This document shows positions 1-12,254 of a stretch of 64,000 nt of DNA, piece after piece (position 1 is the first letter of the stretch; the number at the start of each line of letters is the position of its first letter). The DNA is from Cryptomeria japonica (Eukaryota > Streptophyta > Pinopsida > Cupressales > Cupressaceae). The stretch lies in contig NC_081414.1 of the NCBI RefSeq assembly GCF_030272615.1, forward strand, positions 518,947,185-519,011,184, written 5' to 3'. The position numbers and the translations under genes were made by a program. Below the pieces are notes generated by a model. It was not told the DNA's origin, ran no database searches, and saw nothing but the letters and a program-made list of their open reading frames with translations.

Positions 1-64
1 CATCATCATAAGCTTTGATTGTTATTTTCTTTATTGGATCAATGAAATTTTCAGAAAATCCCAA

Positions 65-2197
65 CTATGTCAGTAGATTGTAGGTACAAATATTCAACCC
101 GCCTCCATCTATCGAAACACGTTTGACTCGGTGTTTATGGATCATAGCTTTGATGTGTAATGGCTGGTTATGTGGGTGATTCAGTGAATTGTCATCTTCT
201 TCAAAGAAAGTGAGGGAATGAGGTGAAGTCAAGTGACCCACCATAGATTGAAACCGATCTACATCTAAATCTTTGTGGACATTGGTAGTGAGAAAATCTT
301 TGTCCAGGATCTCTCTATGAGCAGAAGAGATCTTAAGCAATTCAAAAATGGAGATTTGAGCGGTAGTTTATTTCAATTGTTCGACAATACTATAACTAGG
401 AGAGGATGATGAAGCCAGCTACTTAGATTTAGCCATGATCATATCTGGTTGTCTTTTTGAATAAGTTGGTAGGTTTGATGTTGTTTGATCAGGAGTTGAG
501 GAACTAGCTCCTTCAAGAGTAACCTTCTTTTGAGCGTGGGTCACAACATTTTTATTTTGTGTTTTATCTTGTTTATCTTTGATTATGATCATGTTGCAAT
601 ATTCAGATTGGGAAGATTCAGTCATGTTGATCACATTTTCATTGTTAGCGTAGGCGTAATTGACTTTGGCACCTCCCTTGGATTTGGAGGAATCACCTTG
701 TTCATAAGCAGGCAAGAGATCTTTAAAATCTTTGTGGTCAGCATTAGTCGTGAGATTTCCAACAACAATTTTGCCAGCATCGATGAGGTCTTGAATCTCA
801 TGTTTGAGTTTCATGCATTTTTTTGTTGTATGACCCTTGTTTCAATGATATTCATAGTACTCATTTTGCCTCCACCATTTGGGTTTAACTTATGGATCAT
901 ATGGTCTAGAGTTGTCTGGCAATGTTATCAAATTATTTGCCAATAAGGTTTTAAGAGTTGATTCATATGATTCTTCCAAAGGAGTGAAATCGCATTTAGG
1001 ATTTGAAAGCCAAGGTTTCTCTTTAAACCACTCTTTTGATTTCTTTGGAGGATTTTCTACCATAGTTTCAGCTACTTTGAGTGCTTGTGTGCCACTAGCT
1101 AGATTAAATATTGTGGGTTTTGATTTTGTTTTAACAGTGCACCACTCCATCATTAACAATGATTCTATTTTTATCTTTGTTGTATTTCTAGTATTTGTTC
1201 TTTTCTTTGGAACTAGAGCCTTGTTGTGTTTCTTTCCAAAGTGATATATCTCCTTTCTTGATAAGCACATCTTCCATTCTGAGGGCACTATCTACTATTT
1301 TTTTAAATTAAGGGTACACTTGCATTTGGATATTGTATTTCAATTCAGGGATCATATATTGACAAAAATATCCATCTTCTCAGAATCTAGAATAGGTCAT
1401 GAATATCTAGAGAACATCTTTCTCCAAGGTTGAAGAAAAGTGAGAAAAGGTTCTCCTATTTTTTGTTTGGTATTGCAAAGCTCGATCATAATGACTGGAT
1501 GATGAATGTTATAGGAGTATTGTTGGAGAAATAATTCGACTAATTCCTTAAAAATTTTAATTCCCATAGGTAGGCTTGAAAACCATTCCATAGCTTGTCC
1601 TCCTAAACTCCTTGGGAAAAGGCACATGAGATATGTTTGTTCGTGCATGAACTCCATACATAAAGCACAAAATTCTCTGACATGGTCTTGAGGATCTGCA
1701 ATACCATCATATTTGTCAAACTTAGGAATCTTCACTCTTGAAGGAAATGGAGACATGTAAAGGTTTTTGTCAAATGGGAACGGCCATATCATGTCTAGAG
1801 AATATTGCTTTGATGATTTATCCTTGTTTTTCATTTATGTGATTTTAGTCTGTAATGCTTGTAATTTTTTCTTTACCAGTGCTAAGGGTGTCTCTTCCTC
1901 TTTAGTGATAAGGGTTTCAACATTATAATCAATAGAAATTTTAGCGCCTTGTTTTGCTAGCTCTAGAAAATAATCTTCTTTTTCTCTAGCCATGATAATC
2001 TTCATCATTTTTTGGAAATCTTTATCCTTTTGACAACTATTTATAACAGCTTTTGTAGGTTCAGATGCTTCAGACTCACTAGATGAGGAATCACTATCAT
2101 TAGCATGGGTCCTGAGATTGTCATAAGTATCATGTTTATCAACTTGTCTTTCTTTCTTGCCTTTCTCTAGACATGATGGGAGATAAGGGTTGATCAA
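65..2197 (-). pseudogene. Gypsy-A gag-protease remnant
   Basis: The capsid and start of the protease of a Ty3/gypsy retrotransposon. Segments starting at 2197, 1834, 1288, 814 and 340 all lie in one reading frame and are separated only by in-frame stops (for example TAA at 1835-1837), so no frameshift has accumulated over about 2.1 kb. Recognisable parts in order are an acidic serine-rich N-terminal stretch (about 2130-2040), a retrotransposon gag domain (about 1830-1400, with FPRSLGGQAMEWFSSLP), a nucleocapsid-side region (890-1288, 419-814) and the retropepsin start at 65-340. The protease motif reads IDGGGLN where Gypsy-C has IDGGTGLN, so a residue is lost next to the catalytic Asp. The product should be inactive. 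Confidence 0.8.
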
Positions 2198-2671
2198 AAA
2201 TTGGTAAATTTGACAATGAAGGTTTATTAAAGACAGGGTCCTCTACGAAGAGTAGATTATTTTTTAATTAAAAGGACAATCCTTTACCTTTGGTATCTTT
2301 CTTGTGAGAACTTCAGGTTTGAATATGCATTTATAACTGATATAACTGAGAGCTAGATGTGATGCAGAAGTCAAGATCAAATTGAAGCGAGTTGTTCGTT
2401 TGACGCAGTGATTGAGAAAAGTGACTAAGACTCAATCTAGTTTTAGGAATGATCTATCCTGTATAAGATGTGATCTAAGTAACTTAGCTTGATTTGAGAG
2501 AAGTGACTAAGACTCATTCTAGTTTCAGGAACGATCTATATTGTATAAGACGTGATCTAAGTAACTTAAGTTTGATAAGTAGTTGATTGAACTAGCTGAA
2601 AGATGATCGACAAAATCGTGCAACACAACGGTAGAGGTATACTATCAAGATTGTTTATGCTTAGAATTATG
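2198..2671 (-). other. Gypsy-A untranslated leader, gag-proximal part
   Basis: Non-coding leader between gag and the insertion at 2712. It aligns by eye with 49480-49850 of Gypsy-C, with shared phrases such as gatctatcctgt and gtagttgattgaactagctg. It contains two near-copies of a roughly 90-bp phrase (about 2400-2480 and 2490-2570) built around aagtgactaagactca. The rest of the same leader resumes at 14279. Confidence 0.6.
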
Positions 2672-2711
2672 ATGACTAGATTTATGCTTGCTGTAGACTG
2701 ATTAGGCAAGT

Positions 2712-3623
2712 TGTTGGGATCCAAGAACACTGAGAGGGTGCGATGAATCAATGTTCTGTTGGAATGAACAATTTTTAACTTTCTAGACCATGCATATATA
2801 TACCGGTAAACAAATAAACATATAACAATAAGAAAATAAACCATCCACATAAATTAACACCATAACACACAAAATTTATACATGGAAAACCTCAATGAGG
2901 AAAAACCACGGTGGGATTTATGACCCACAATATCAGTTCACTGGCCATATGAAAAGATATTACATATAATAGGGGCTTGCACTTGCAGGAAAGCACACTG
3001 CCTAGATCATACTGCTCATCACTTAAAAGCCTCAATGACTACAAGCTTTCTGCCAAAGTAAATTACTGAAAATGAACTCAAGAATGCATCTGCTATGCCA
3101 AATAGAGTTTCGGTTCTGGTTTTGCTCCGTACCAATTGATAAACTCTCAACTGCTACCAATATCTCTTCTCCTCCAAGAATGTTTTCCAAGATATCTACA
3201 GATCATCTCATGATATATAATTTGCATACAAAATGATATCCATACATATATTTCACATCATATAGTTCTACTATATTCTCCTATATCCTTACATTCCATA
3301 TCTCACATTTTTTGCAAGAATAACCTAGCAGACTGACCTATATAGCTATTACAAATTATATGACTTATGTTAGCTTACAATACATTTACAAAAGTGTCGG
3401 CCTTGACAATAATAATTACAAAATGATTTAATTAAATCCTCCTTGATGCCGGCTTCCAAAGAAGTATTGATGCCGATGTCGATGTTGATGTCGGTGTAGC
3501 CCTGAATGCTCCAAAGTCAGTATGTACCAGTATATGCCTCCTAGTGTTGGTTTATGACTTCCATCATATCTTGTTTCCATCAATGACAACAAAAATGAAT
3601 CCAATGAGTGTCAATTGCCAACA
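2712..3623 (-). repeat. 3' LTR of the non-autonomous element
   Basis: Begins TGTTGG and ends CCAACA, a 6-bp terminal inverted repeat with TG/CA ends, 912 bp. It matches 13402-14246 over its first 850 or so bases with scattered substitutions and continues about 63 bp further to a proper end. On the minus strand a TATATATA stretch lies at about 2793-2802, near the 3' end of the LTR, a plausible core promoter. Confidence 0.85.
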
Positions 3624-3637
3624 ATCTCCCCCTTTGG
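3624..3637 (-). promoter_or_regulatory. Polypurine tract of the non-autonomous element
   Basis: On the minus strand this reads CCAAAGGGGGAGAT and directly abuts the LTR start. Related purine runs recur at about 3683-3690 and 3751-3758, so there are several PPT-like copies, as in Copia-1. Confidence 0.8.
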
Positions 3638-3957
3638 CATTGATGGCAACACTCATGTGAAAAATAGATTCTCTGCCGATATGCTCCCCCTAAGCAATAC
3701 ACTTCATCTGAAATGTGTTTCCTTGATATTTTTCACATGTGAACATACTCCCCCTTTGACATTAATGCCAAAGACCAGTGAAAGAATTGAAATAATAAAA
3801 GAATACTGTTAGTTTCACTAGAGCTTAGTCATCTTCAGGATTTCCAGGTATGCCTTTTACAATAACTGAAGATATGTATCTCAGCCAGATTTGAAAGTAT
3901 CAGAAATAGATGCAAGTCCACTTAGTAAGTGGGAAAGTGTTTCTTTCTCTTGGATAT

Positions 3958-6900
3958 CTATTGGTGTGGGTAAATAGCTATCATATCCATGCACTCTTTC
4001 TTGTGAACACCCAATGAATCTAGTCTAGGACTTACCAATCCTCTTAGATTTCTTGCTCTTCTCATGATTTTATCTCTCTCCTTCTCAAAATAAAAAATTT
4101 GGTTCTCCAAGGACAAACTTTGTCCATCAATAGATGTGGTTAGTGTAGTCAATCCATCAAAAGAGTTAGCAATTTTAGCCATCTTATCATATAACTCCTT
4201 CAATCTGCTATCTACATTAGTTGTAAGACTTTCTATGTTATAAAACACTCTGTAGATATTTGTAAATTGTTTTAAACAAACCTCAATAGGGATAAGTTTG
4301 TCCTCAATTTTCTTCTTCCCTGTTTCTATAAGTTGATCAAAAGTTGTTCGTTTTGCCACTGTGAAATTGTCCAAAGCCTATCGGTCTGCTATCTGCCTCA
4401 GAGATTCAAAACTGTTAGATATGTGCTCTTTTAGAGTCTTGAGCTTACTGGAAGGGATTTCTCCATATTCAATCTGACACTCAAGTAATAATCTATGCAA
4501 TACAAAGACTGATTGATCAATAAATCCTTTATCTACAGTACCTTCCTTTAGTAATTTCTAAGTAGCCATCATCATTAATTCAGTTGGACTCAACTCAGAG
4601 ACTGATTTCTTCTCAACCTAAGAAGTGTCAATTGCCAAAACCTTTATCGGGGAATTAGTTTTATCTGCTAGTATGGACTCAGTGGATTTTACCTTGTCCA
4701 TCTCAACCTCTATTGCTTCAGTGGCTTCGCCACTTGGTACGGTGTCACTTACTGCTAGTGGAGTATTATCCACATAATTTACAGTATCATGTACATTACC
4801 TTGCTCAAAAATGGTCTATGTCGGTACAGATTGTACACTCTCCTTAGCTGCCGATTGTGTTTGAGTATCTATAGTTACTATCAGTTGTGTCAAAACTAGA
4901 GTTGAACTGCCCAAAATACCTTTCCCTTTTGATTTGTTAGGAACGGTGGGAGATGTTGCCCTTGCAAATTCTTCTTGAGATGTGAGAAAGTCTAGGTTTT
5001 TCTAAAATAATTTGGTCCATCCCTTACTTGTCTCATTTACCACCTCATTTACTCTCCCCATCATAAGGCTTATCTGTCAGGATTTACTACTGAAGATTAT
5101 CCTATTTGCAGTGTCTATACATCTTTTCATTTCCTCATTATTTACGGTACAACACAATTCCAAAAGTGATACTTCTTTGATCTCCCTATCTCTCTTGATA
5201 ACTTCAAGTCTCCTAGCCTCAAGTTTATTATACAAGAATAAAGGTATCTCCTTCAAAATTTCAATTATGGATTTCTTATAGATGTCTATATACAACAAAA
5301 TAGCCTCTTCTAATTCACTTTGCTCATTCTCTTCTAAATCTTCATAATACTTTGGTATATTTTTCAATATTCCATCTTTTGTAATTTCATCAATAAGCTC
5401 AGCACAGGTCATTGTGGTCTTACTGGTTCCAGTATCATCACCCTTCTTCTTTTTGCTTGTGGTTGCTGATGTGACTGGTTTCCTCTTTTGCATAGGCTTC
5501 CTTGTTGGTGGTGGAGGTGCAATAGGCTTAGTTCCCTTTCTAACAAGTCTCATCCTAGGATCTGCCTTCTTCTGCTCTACCGATGGTTTTACCACATTAT
5601 TCCTTTGTACCCTTTTTGGAAAGCTACAGGTTCATTATCCTCAGGATCAGAGTCTGAAGTGATAGGGGAAATGTGAACTTGTGGCTTCTTCACTTCTGTA
5701 GTACCAACCTCTGTCGGTTTAGCTACTTGTTTAGATTTAAAGCCCAGCTGAGTGTCTATCTTATAATGTACATCTTGTACATATGCACACATCTTTTCTA
5801 TTTTCTTCTCTCTTCTCTTCCTATTAAAACTAGTTTTCACTTCAAGAGCCTTCTCTCCTGTTGTACCAAATGTTTTTTCTTATCATCTAGTGGGGCATCT
5901 AACAACATCTTTGCATATATTTAAAAAATGCTATCATGCACCTCATACCCAAGCTCAGTAATCCAAATTTGCCTAGTTTCAACTGCTTCCATAAGAGTGT
6001 CATCATTTTTTACCATGATACAGATATCAGTGGAATACTTCTCCACAATGTTCTTTGAAATTCTCTCCCTTTTCCTCATTTTTTTTTGAAAAGTCTTAAA
6101 ATACCCCCAAAGTTTCTCATCTTTGCCGGTACCAAGACCGGTGATAGCTTCCTTGATTTGCATACCTACCAGTGTGTCATGAGCCCAATGCTTCTTCCCT
6201 ATACCAGGTAGCTCATTTAGGAAGTAAAGTATTAAACAAACAATCAAGTTTCTATATCTAAAGATGCCTTTCTTGATTCCTTTGATCTTTCCAAGGTTTA
6301 ACATCAACTCACTCCTCATCCACTCACATAAATCACATTTTTTATTATTCCTCAGCATCTGATATGCAACATGTATGCATGAACTAGCAACATAATTTAA
6401 TCGGTTGGATTGAGTTACCTTGTAACCTATGATCATGCTTGAAAAATTTATATCCGTGTCGATGATTGTGCTTATCTTCATTGATATGCTATCAGGTGTA
6501 GCACCGGTGAGTTTTTTGACCTCTATGTTGGAAATTTTCTTGCTAGGTTCTTGTCTGACCCTAGGTAAGCCGATGATAGCTTGAATTACCTCCTTCATGA
6601 TCATGTAAGGCCTATCTAGCCAAATAAATTCATTGTGAACCCCACTCGGAATGTATCTGATCACCTCAGCTTTGAATTCTGGTATGTACAGAATACCGGT
6701 TAACCCTAGATCCTCAATTGCTTTGAATTCTGGTTTGATGGTTCTGGAGTCTCCCAGTATCACAAATTGATACATTATTTTGATGTCTTGAGTGCCCAAA
6801 TCCTCAAGGGTGTAGTGAATGTATGCCCTCACATCTTCGACATACATTACGTCGTCAGGAACCCTAGAAAATGCTCCTGCAGAGTCTTCTATTTTAGCAA

Positions 6901-6997
6901 TTTCAGGAACCTCCTAAAATATTGGCCTTAACCTATCCTTGACTTCGACAATGGTTGGATTTGCAATAAAAGTAGGAGCTGAAGATCCAGATGCCAT
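3958..6997 (-). pseudogene. Accessory ORF of the non-autonomous element, unknown function
   Basis: I do not recognise a named family. An ATG at 6997-6995 opens MASGSSAPTFIANPT, runs into an in-frame stop near 6917 and continues in the same frame to 5921 (308 codons from 6847). It then shifts frame to 5589-5840 and again to 5077-5595 and 3958-4374. The first third looks globular, with a segment YMIMKEVIQAIIGLPR and Trp/Cys-containing motifs (CDLCEWMRSELML). The middle is basic and proline/lysine rich (about 5400-5595). The end is heptad-like and charged (3958-4374), probably coiled coil. The layout resembles the extra ORFs of some plant LTR elements annotated as 'putative plant transposon protein'; that comparison is only an analogy. 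At least two frameshifts and several stops make it a pseudogene. Confidence 0.6.
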
Positions 6998-7021
6998 GTC
7001 AAAAAATAACTGAAAGTGAGT

Positions 7022-10000
7022 TGTAGGGTCCACCCCTGACTTGACTTGTTCGACTAGAGTTGACCTTTAATTCATGCGTGATAAACACTATTGGGAATAG
7101 GCTATTTCAGATGATTTATTGGATGTTGATACTATCATTAATGATCGTGTGATTTATTAGACACTATATGCTTATTATGTGATTGACTATCGAAAAATTA
7201 TATTGATTATGTGATTTGATGAGCATAATTGTTGATGGATTTTACATGCCTTACTATAATCGTGAATTATACTAATCATGCACTTGATGATGTTTTTATG
7301 TACTAACCATATTTAATGATTATCTATGATGAGTTCATCTTATGGTGTGTTTGATTGTTGTATGTCTGTCTTCGGGATAGAGACAATTCCACATCACTCA
7401 TTGCGAGCGGGATGTGTTGTTGCAATTCTCTAACCCTTGTCTGTTATAATATATATATGCATATGTCGTATCGTTGCTTTGTGGATGCAGGATTTGCAGA
7501 TACCAGACATCGACTCCACCTGGCTCCACAGGTCTAAGCGTGTCTTTAAATCCCAATGGTATGTGGTTCGGAGTTGGCACAATTTCTCCTCACATACTCT
7601 AGGTCTAAGTTGTTCACTGTGAGTTGTCAATGTCTTGGTGCAAGTCGTCGTGATAGTTAGTAAGTTGGGTTTCTTCTGTGTTGTGAGTATGTTAGTATTG
7701 GCTGATTATTCCTTTTATGTTGAGATTGACTATTTGATTATTGATGCGAGATTAAATAATTAATGATGTTTATTTTAATTATTTTGATTAATAGCGATTT
7801 GATTATTTGATTATATAATGTTAAATTTAATTTATTGGATTCTTTCCTTTTTGGTTATTTGATAATTTGATATTTAAATGTTTATGATGATTTAATATTT
7901 ATTTAATTTTTATTGTTTAGCTTATGATGTGTTTTATATTTATTTGTGATTTGATCTTTATTGGTATTTACTTATTTATTTAATCGCCTATGGTTTAATA
8001 TTTATTTGGCTTTTAATGTTTATCTAGTTCATTAATTCATTTATGAGCCTTTGGTTTATTTAATTTAATTTCCCCATTTAATTTATTTAATTGTGGCTCA
8101 TGTTTTATTTATTAGTTTGACTTTTATATTAAATGGGTTGTATAAATAATAAAATGATAAAACATTCCCACCAAATTGTAAAAAGCATGATTTATATTTA
8201 CCTTACCTACCCTCTTCTCTTATTGGTTGAATTTAAAAAGGGAGGTAAAATTATATTATATGGTGGGGTTGGTAGAATATATTATAAATTGGAATATTTT
8301 GATTGGCTGAGATTGAGGCTAGGGTTTTTGGTTAATGTTTGTCTTTTTATTTTATTTTCCATGAAGTTTTCAGGGGTTCGTTCCTCTTTGGAAAATTTTC
8401 TCCAGCAAGTTTTCTTCTTGGTTTTGGTTTTCTTCTCTCTTGGATTTTGGCTGGAGCTTGGGTTGGATTTGGTTTGGCTGGTGGAATCTCTTCTTCAGCT
8501 TCTTCCATAACACGGGTTGCAGGTTGGAGATGTATTCTACCTTTTTATATTTTATTTTACAGTTTTCCTGTATGCTCCATGTCTGTAAATTGAATGTGTG
8601 AGCTTGGGGAAATGAATCTCAAATTTGTATAGTGAGGAAGGAAATATAGGAAGGCATAAATTTGTTGTAAGGTTTTATTCTATAGTTTGTGGGAAATATT
8701 TGTATTTCTGGGTTTGCTGAAAGCCTTCTGTGTCTTTTTGAGTCTGTGTCGTGCATAGAGTTTTGATTTAATATTGGCCTTCAAGTGTTTAGTATTTATT
8801 TAATGTTGAAGTGAATTTTATTTATTGGATAATATTATTTTACCCATTAAGTAATTTAAAAGGGGGTAATTTGTATTCTTTTATTTAAAAGTTATTTTCA
8901 ACCTAGGTCAACGGTTTAATTTATTTTACCTACCCTTGGATTTGATTGGCTGGAAGTTTATGGTAGGTAGAAAATATATTTTATTTTCTTGAACTTTGGG
9001 AAGGTAGGTTTGAAATATAATGTTTTTGGAATATTTTGATTGGAGGATGGTTTTGTTTGGTTTTGTTTTATTTTATTTTTTATTTTATTTTTTATTTATT
9101 TTTTATAAATAGGCCTTCCTGTGCATACACGGGAATTGGCATCTTTGGTGAATAAATTTCTGAGATTAATTTGGATATTTCTGGTGGTTGGATTTAAATT
9201 GGTTTAAAGGCTTGGACTGGTTTTTCCTGTAGTTTTTTTCCTGTAGGTTAATTTGCTAATTGTTTGATTGTGTGGTACTTTCCGGATTAATTTTTGTACT
9301 AGAGACTTTATTTGAGGGTTGTTATATTTTCAGATTTGGCTTTTATCAGTTTCAATGTATTTGGATGGTCTTATGTATATTTCCTCCTTTGCACCATTGT
9401 GGACATTATAGACCGTCTTCCATGTGAATAGGCCATGGATGATTGAGGTGAATATATATGCTATTTTGGACCAGCAAGTGAGTAGGCCTTGTTGTGATGT
9501 TATCTTCTATTTGATGGCAGCATTTGATGGCTTGATATGCCTTTGTTTATTGCTAGCCAAGAGGCTCATTTTGTTATATTGATGTTGTTGTAGCCTTGCA
9601 TATGTTGTGAGAGTATGTGTGGAATTTATTGGCTGCATTGAGTATTATTTTAATGTATTTATGTTGGTAGAGCCTCTTGTGATGTGTTGTTGGGCCATGT
9701 TAGGCGGAGTGGGCTTTCTTGTGATGACTGGGGTCATGAGAGATAGGCTTGCATGAGGTTCCTTGTAAGGATGCATGAAGTCTAGACCACCAGGGCACAT
9801 TGGAGTTTTCCATGATTTGTAAGCAAGTGATAACATTGATAATGAATTAATTGGGATGGGAAAATTATAACTCACTTAAACAAGATAATGAATAGTTTTG
9901 AGCCTCATGACTTATGTCCTAAGGAGGATGTTTTAGGATAAGCATGAGAAGGCCGTGAAGATGGTAAGCTGATCTCCCTTGGTCTCTCATAGGTTGAGAT

Positions 10001-11861
10001 GGCTCCACATGTCCATCAGGCTAGTGGCTTGTGTTATTATGTTATGAGGATGACATGTGATGACACTCCACTCCTACATGTGTTCCCCCTTTATGATTTA
10101 TGATTATGCTTATTGGATGCATTTATGTCCTGATGAGTTTTATGCCTTTGGGAGTTTCTTCTTGTGGCTCTGTGTGAGTTTTTGTTTGAGAGTCCTTGTT
10201 GTTTAGTCTCTTTGGTTTTGAGTGTTAGCCTAGATGTAGAGTGTGTGTTGGGACCTTGTGTCATCTCCTAGCACGGGGGGTGGTTCTTTTGGTTCCACAT
10301 GGTCGGGTGGTTGGTGCTTTTAAACCATTGGGATGTTCCTATCTTTGGACTCTTCTTGCGTGGACGAGGATGCTTCTTTAGATAGTTCATGGATAATAAT
10401 TGCAATAAGAATGTAAATGATGGTGTGATTTATGTAATGAAATTCTTATGTAATGGTTGTAAAAGAAATCATGCTTATGAGAAATGATTATGTTGTTCTA
10501 GTTATAGTGATAGCTTTTGGTTATGGTATGTGACTGTAATGATGAACCTTGAGTGGTATTGTAACGCATTTATATTAAATTAAATGTATGCATGAGATGT
10601 GGATAAGTATTGTTGTTCGAAACTAAATGATGTATTTTGTATTCTTGACGAACCATGTTAAAACTAAATCAGGTAAATGTTATGATAATGGTATTAGATT
10701 TGAAATGATGTCTTTAACTAATGATTTAAGTAGAAGAAATGTTATGTCTTGATAGGATGTATGAGTTTGAGTAATGTTGGAAGATATATTAGCACATGTT
10801 TATGAGTTGTGATTAAAGAATTTGAAATTATAGTATCATACTTCGTAGTTAGTGATCTATTGGTAGGATTGAAAATCTTATAATGTTTGGGATGAAGTTG
10901 AATGTTCCTTATGAAAATATTGTATGGATGTTCTTAATGAATGAATTACAAATCTTATTAATGGAAATTACTAGTAAGTGTATGGAAGACGATTAAATGA
11001 GTTCTTGTCTTTTAGGAAAGGATTAGAATGTATCATGTGTTATAGTTTAAGAATTATATCTCCATTTGGTGGATGCTATCAGTGGTTATGGAATTAGGAT
11101 ATTGTATCATAGTTTGTGTTGAGATGAATTCATGTAGTTACCTGATTTGTAATGAGATGATTGTTGGTTAATTGATACAGTGTAAGATATTTTATGAGTA
11201 CTAAATGAGCTATGGGTTAAATGTTTAAGGAGACTTTGTGAGTATTGCATTATGTGCTTCTAGAATCATGATGAAGTAATAAGTATGCTAGAAGCATAGA
11301 ATCATAAATGATTATGTGGAAGTTAATCATAAATGGAAATTATGTTAATGCAATGTAAGGGTTAATCCTGATATATGAATGGTGATGTCCATAGTCGAAG
11401 GTTGGTTAAAGGTAATAGGAATATTTGGACTTGGTGTATAAAATGAATCTAAGAGAAAAGGTAAATAGATGTGCATTGAAAGATATAATCTCATGTTAAA
11501 TGAAAGGTTAAGTAGATTGCATATCATGAGTGTTAGGTATTCCTATGATGTATCTATATGTGTATAATGATTAAGATTATGTGGTTTTGATCTAGAAAAA
11601 AAGTAAAGGCTTATTGCTTATGTAGGTAGATTAAGTAATGACGTTGAGATACCCTAGGGAGTTAGTAGTAATGATTTATTGTATTCCGCTCGTGTAATTG
11701 TTTGAATAGCTTGAGTGATTTACTCTATGTTCATAATACTTAAATGTTGTTGTGTGCTCGTTGCATTGCTTATGAGATGGTATGTGTTATATTGTAAAAA
11801 CAAAAATTAAAATAGTGTGTTTTTAGCTATATTTCTCTAGGGTATTTTGGCAGGCATTACA
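7022..11861. mobile_element. Giant solo LTR (4.84 kb) nested in the non-autonomous element
   Basis: The block starts TGTAGGGTCC and ends GGCATTACA, so it has TGTA...TACA ends, and it is flanked by a perfect 5-bp duplication TGAGT (7017-7021 and 11862-11866). The outer accessory ORF lies on one side and the outer zinc-knuckle region on the other. I found no coding domain and no second internal copy of the left end, which argues for a solo LTR rather than a complete element. TATA boxes inside (8283-8290 and 9104-9113, plus strand) suit an LTR. Short ORFs at 8133-8593 overlap in two frames and look like chance. A large non-coding LTR derivative is the alternative. Confidence 0.65.
9104..9113 (+). 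promoter_or_regulatory. TATA box inside the solo LTR
   Basis: TATAAATAGG after a T-rich run, followed by CCTTCCTGTGCATACACGG. It is a good plant-type TATA element and suggests that transcription of this LTR started near 9140 on the plus strand. A weaker relative, TATAAATT, lies at 8283-8290 in a similar context. Confidence 0.5.
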
Positions 11862-12254
11862 TGAGTGCTGATGGAAGATTGATAACTACTCAAAAGCTTT
11901 TCACAATGCTTCTGCTCACTCTTGACTCACCTTTACTTCACTCTGAATGTTTTAATGCTCAGTGACTGAAAATGAATTCACTTACCCTCTTTTATCAGTG
12001 AATAAAACCCTATTTTTTTGTAATAAATGCTTCACCAACAACCCTATGGATGTCGGTTTCACAGTTATGTGTCGGGTGAACCTTCATCGATGATGAACAC
12101 AATTCTCCAGATATCTTTCCAGATCTCCTTAGATCTATTCAGGGGTAATATGCAAAATTTACTAATGACTTTGCCAACCCCTAAGGCTTATGCCTTAGTT
12201 ATCGGTGGAATTTCCTGTCGGTGGAGGAATACTCTATTCTACCGGTGGAGTTAC

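Noticed and set aside
8133-8593. Overlapping hydrophobic ORFs on the plus strand
   Set aside because: They lie inside the solo LTR downstream of a TATA-like box, overlap in two frames, and have Leu/Phe/Ser-only composition from T-rich DNA.
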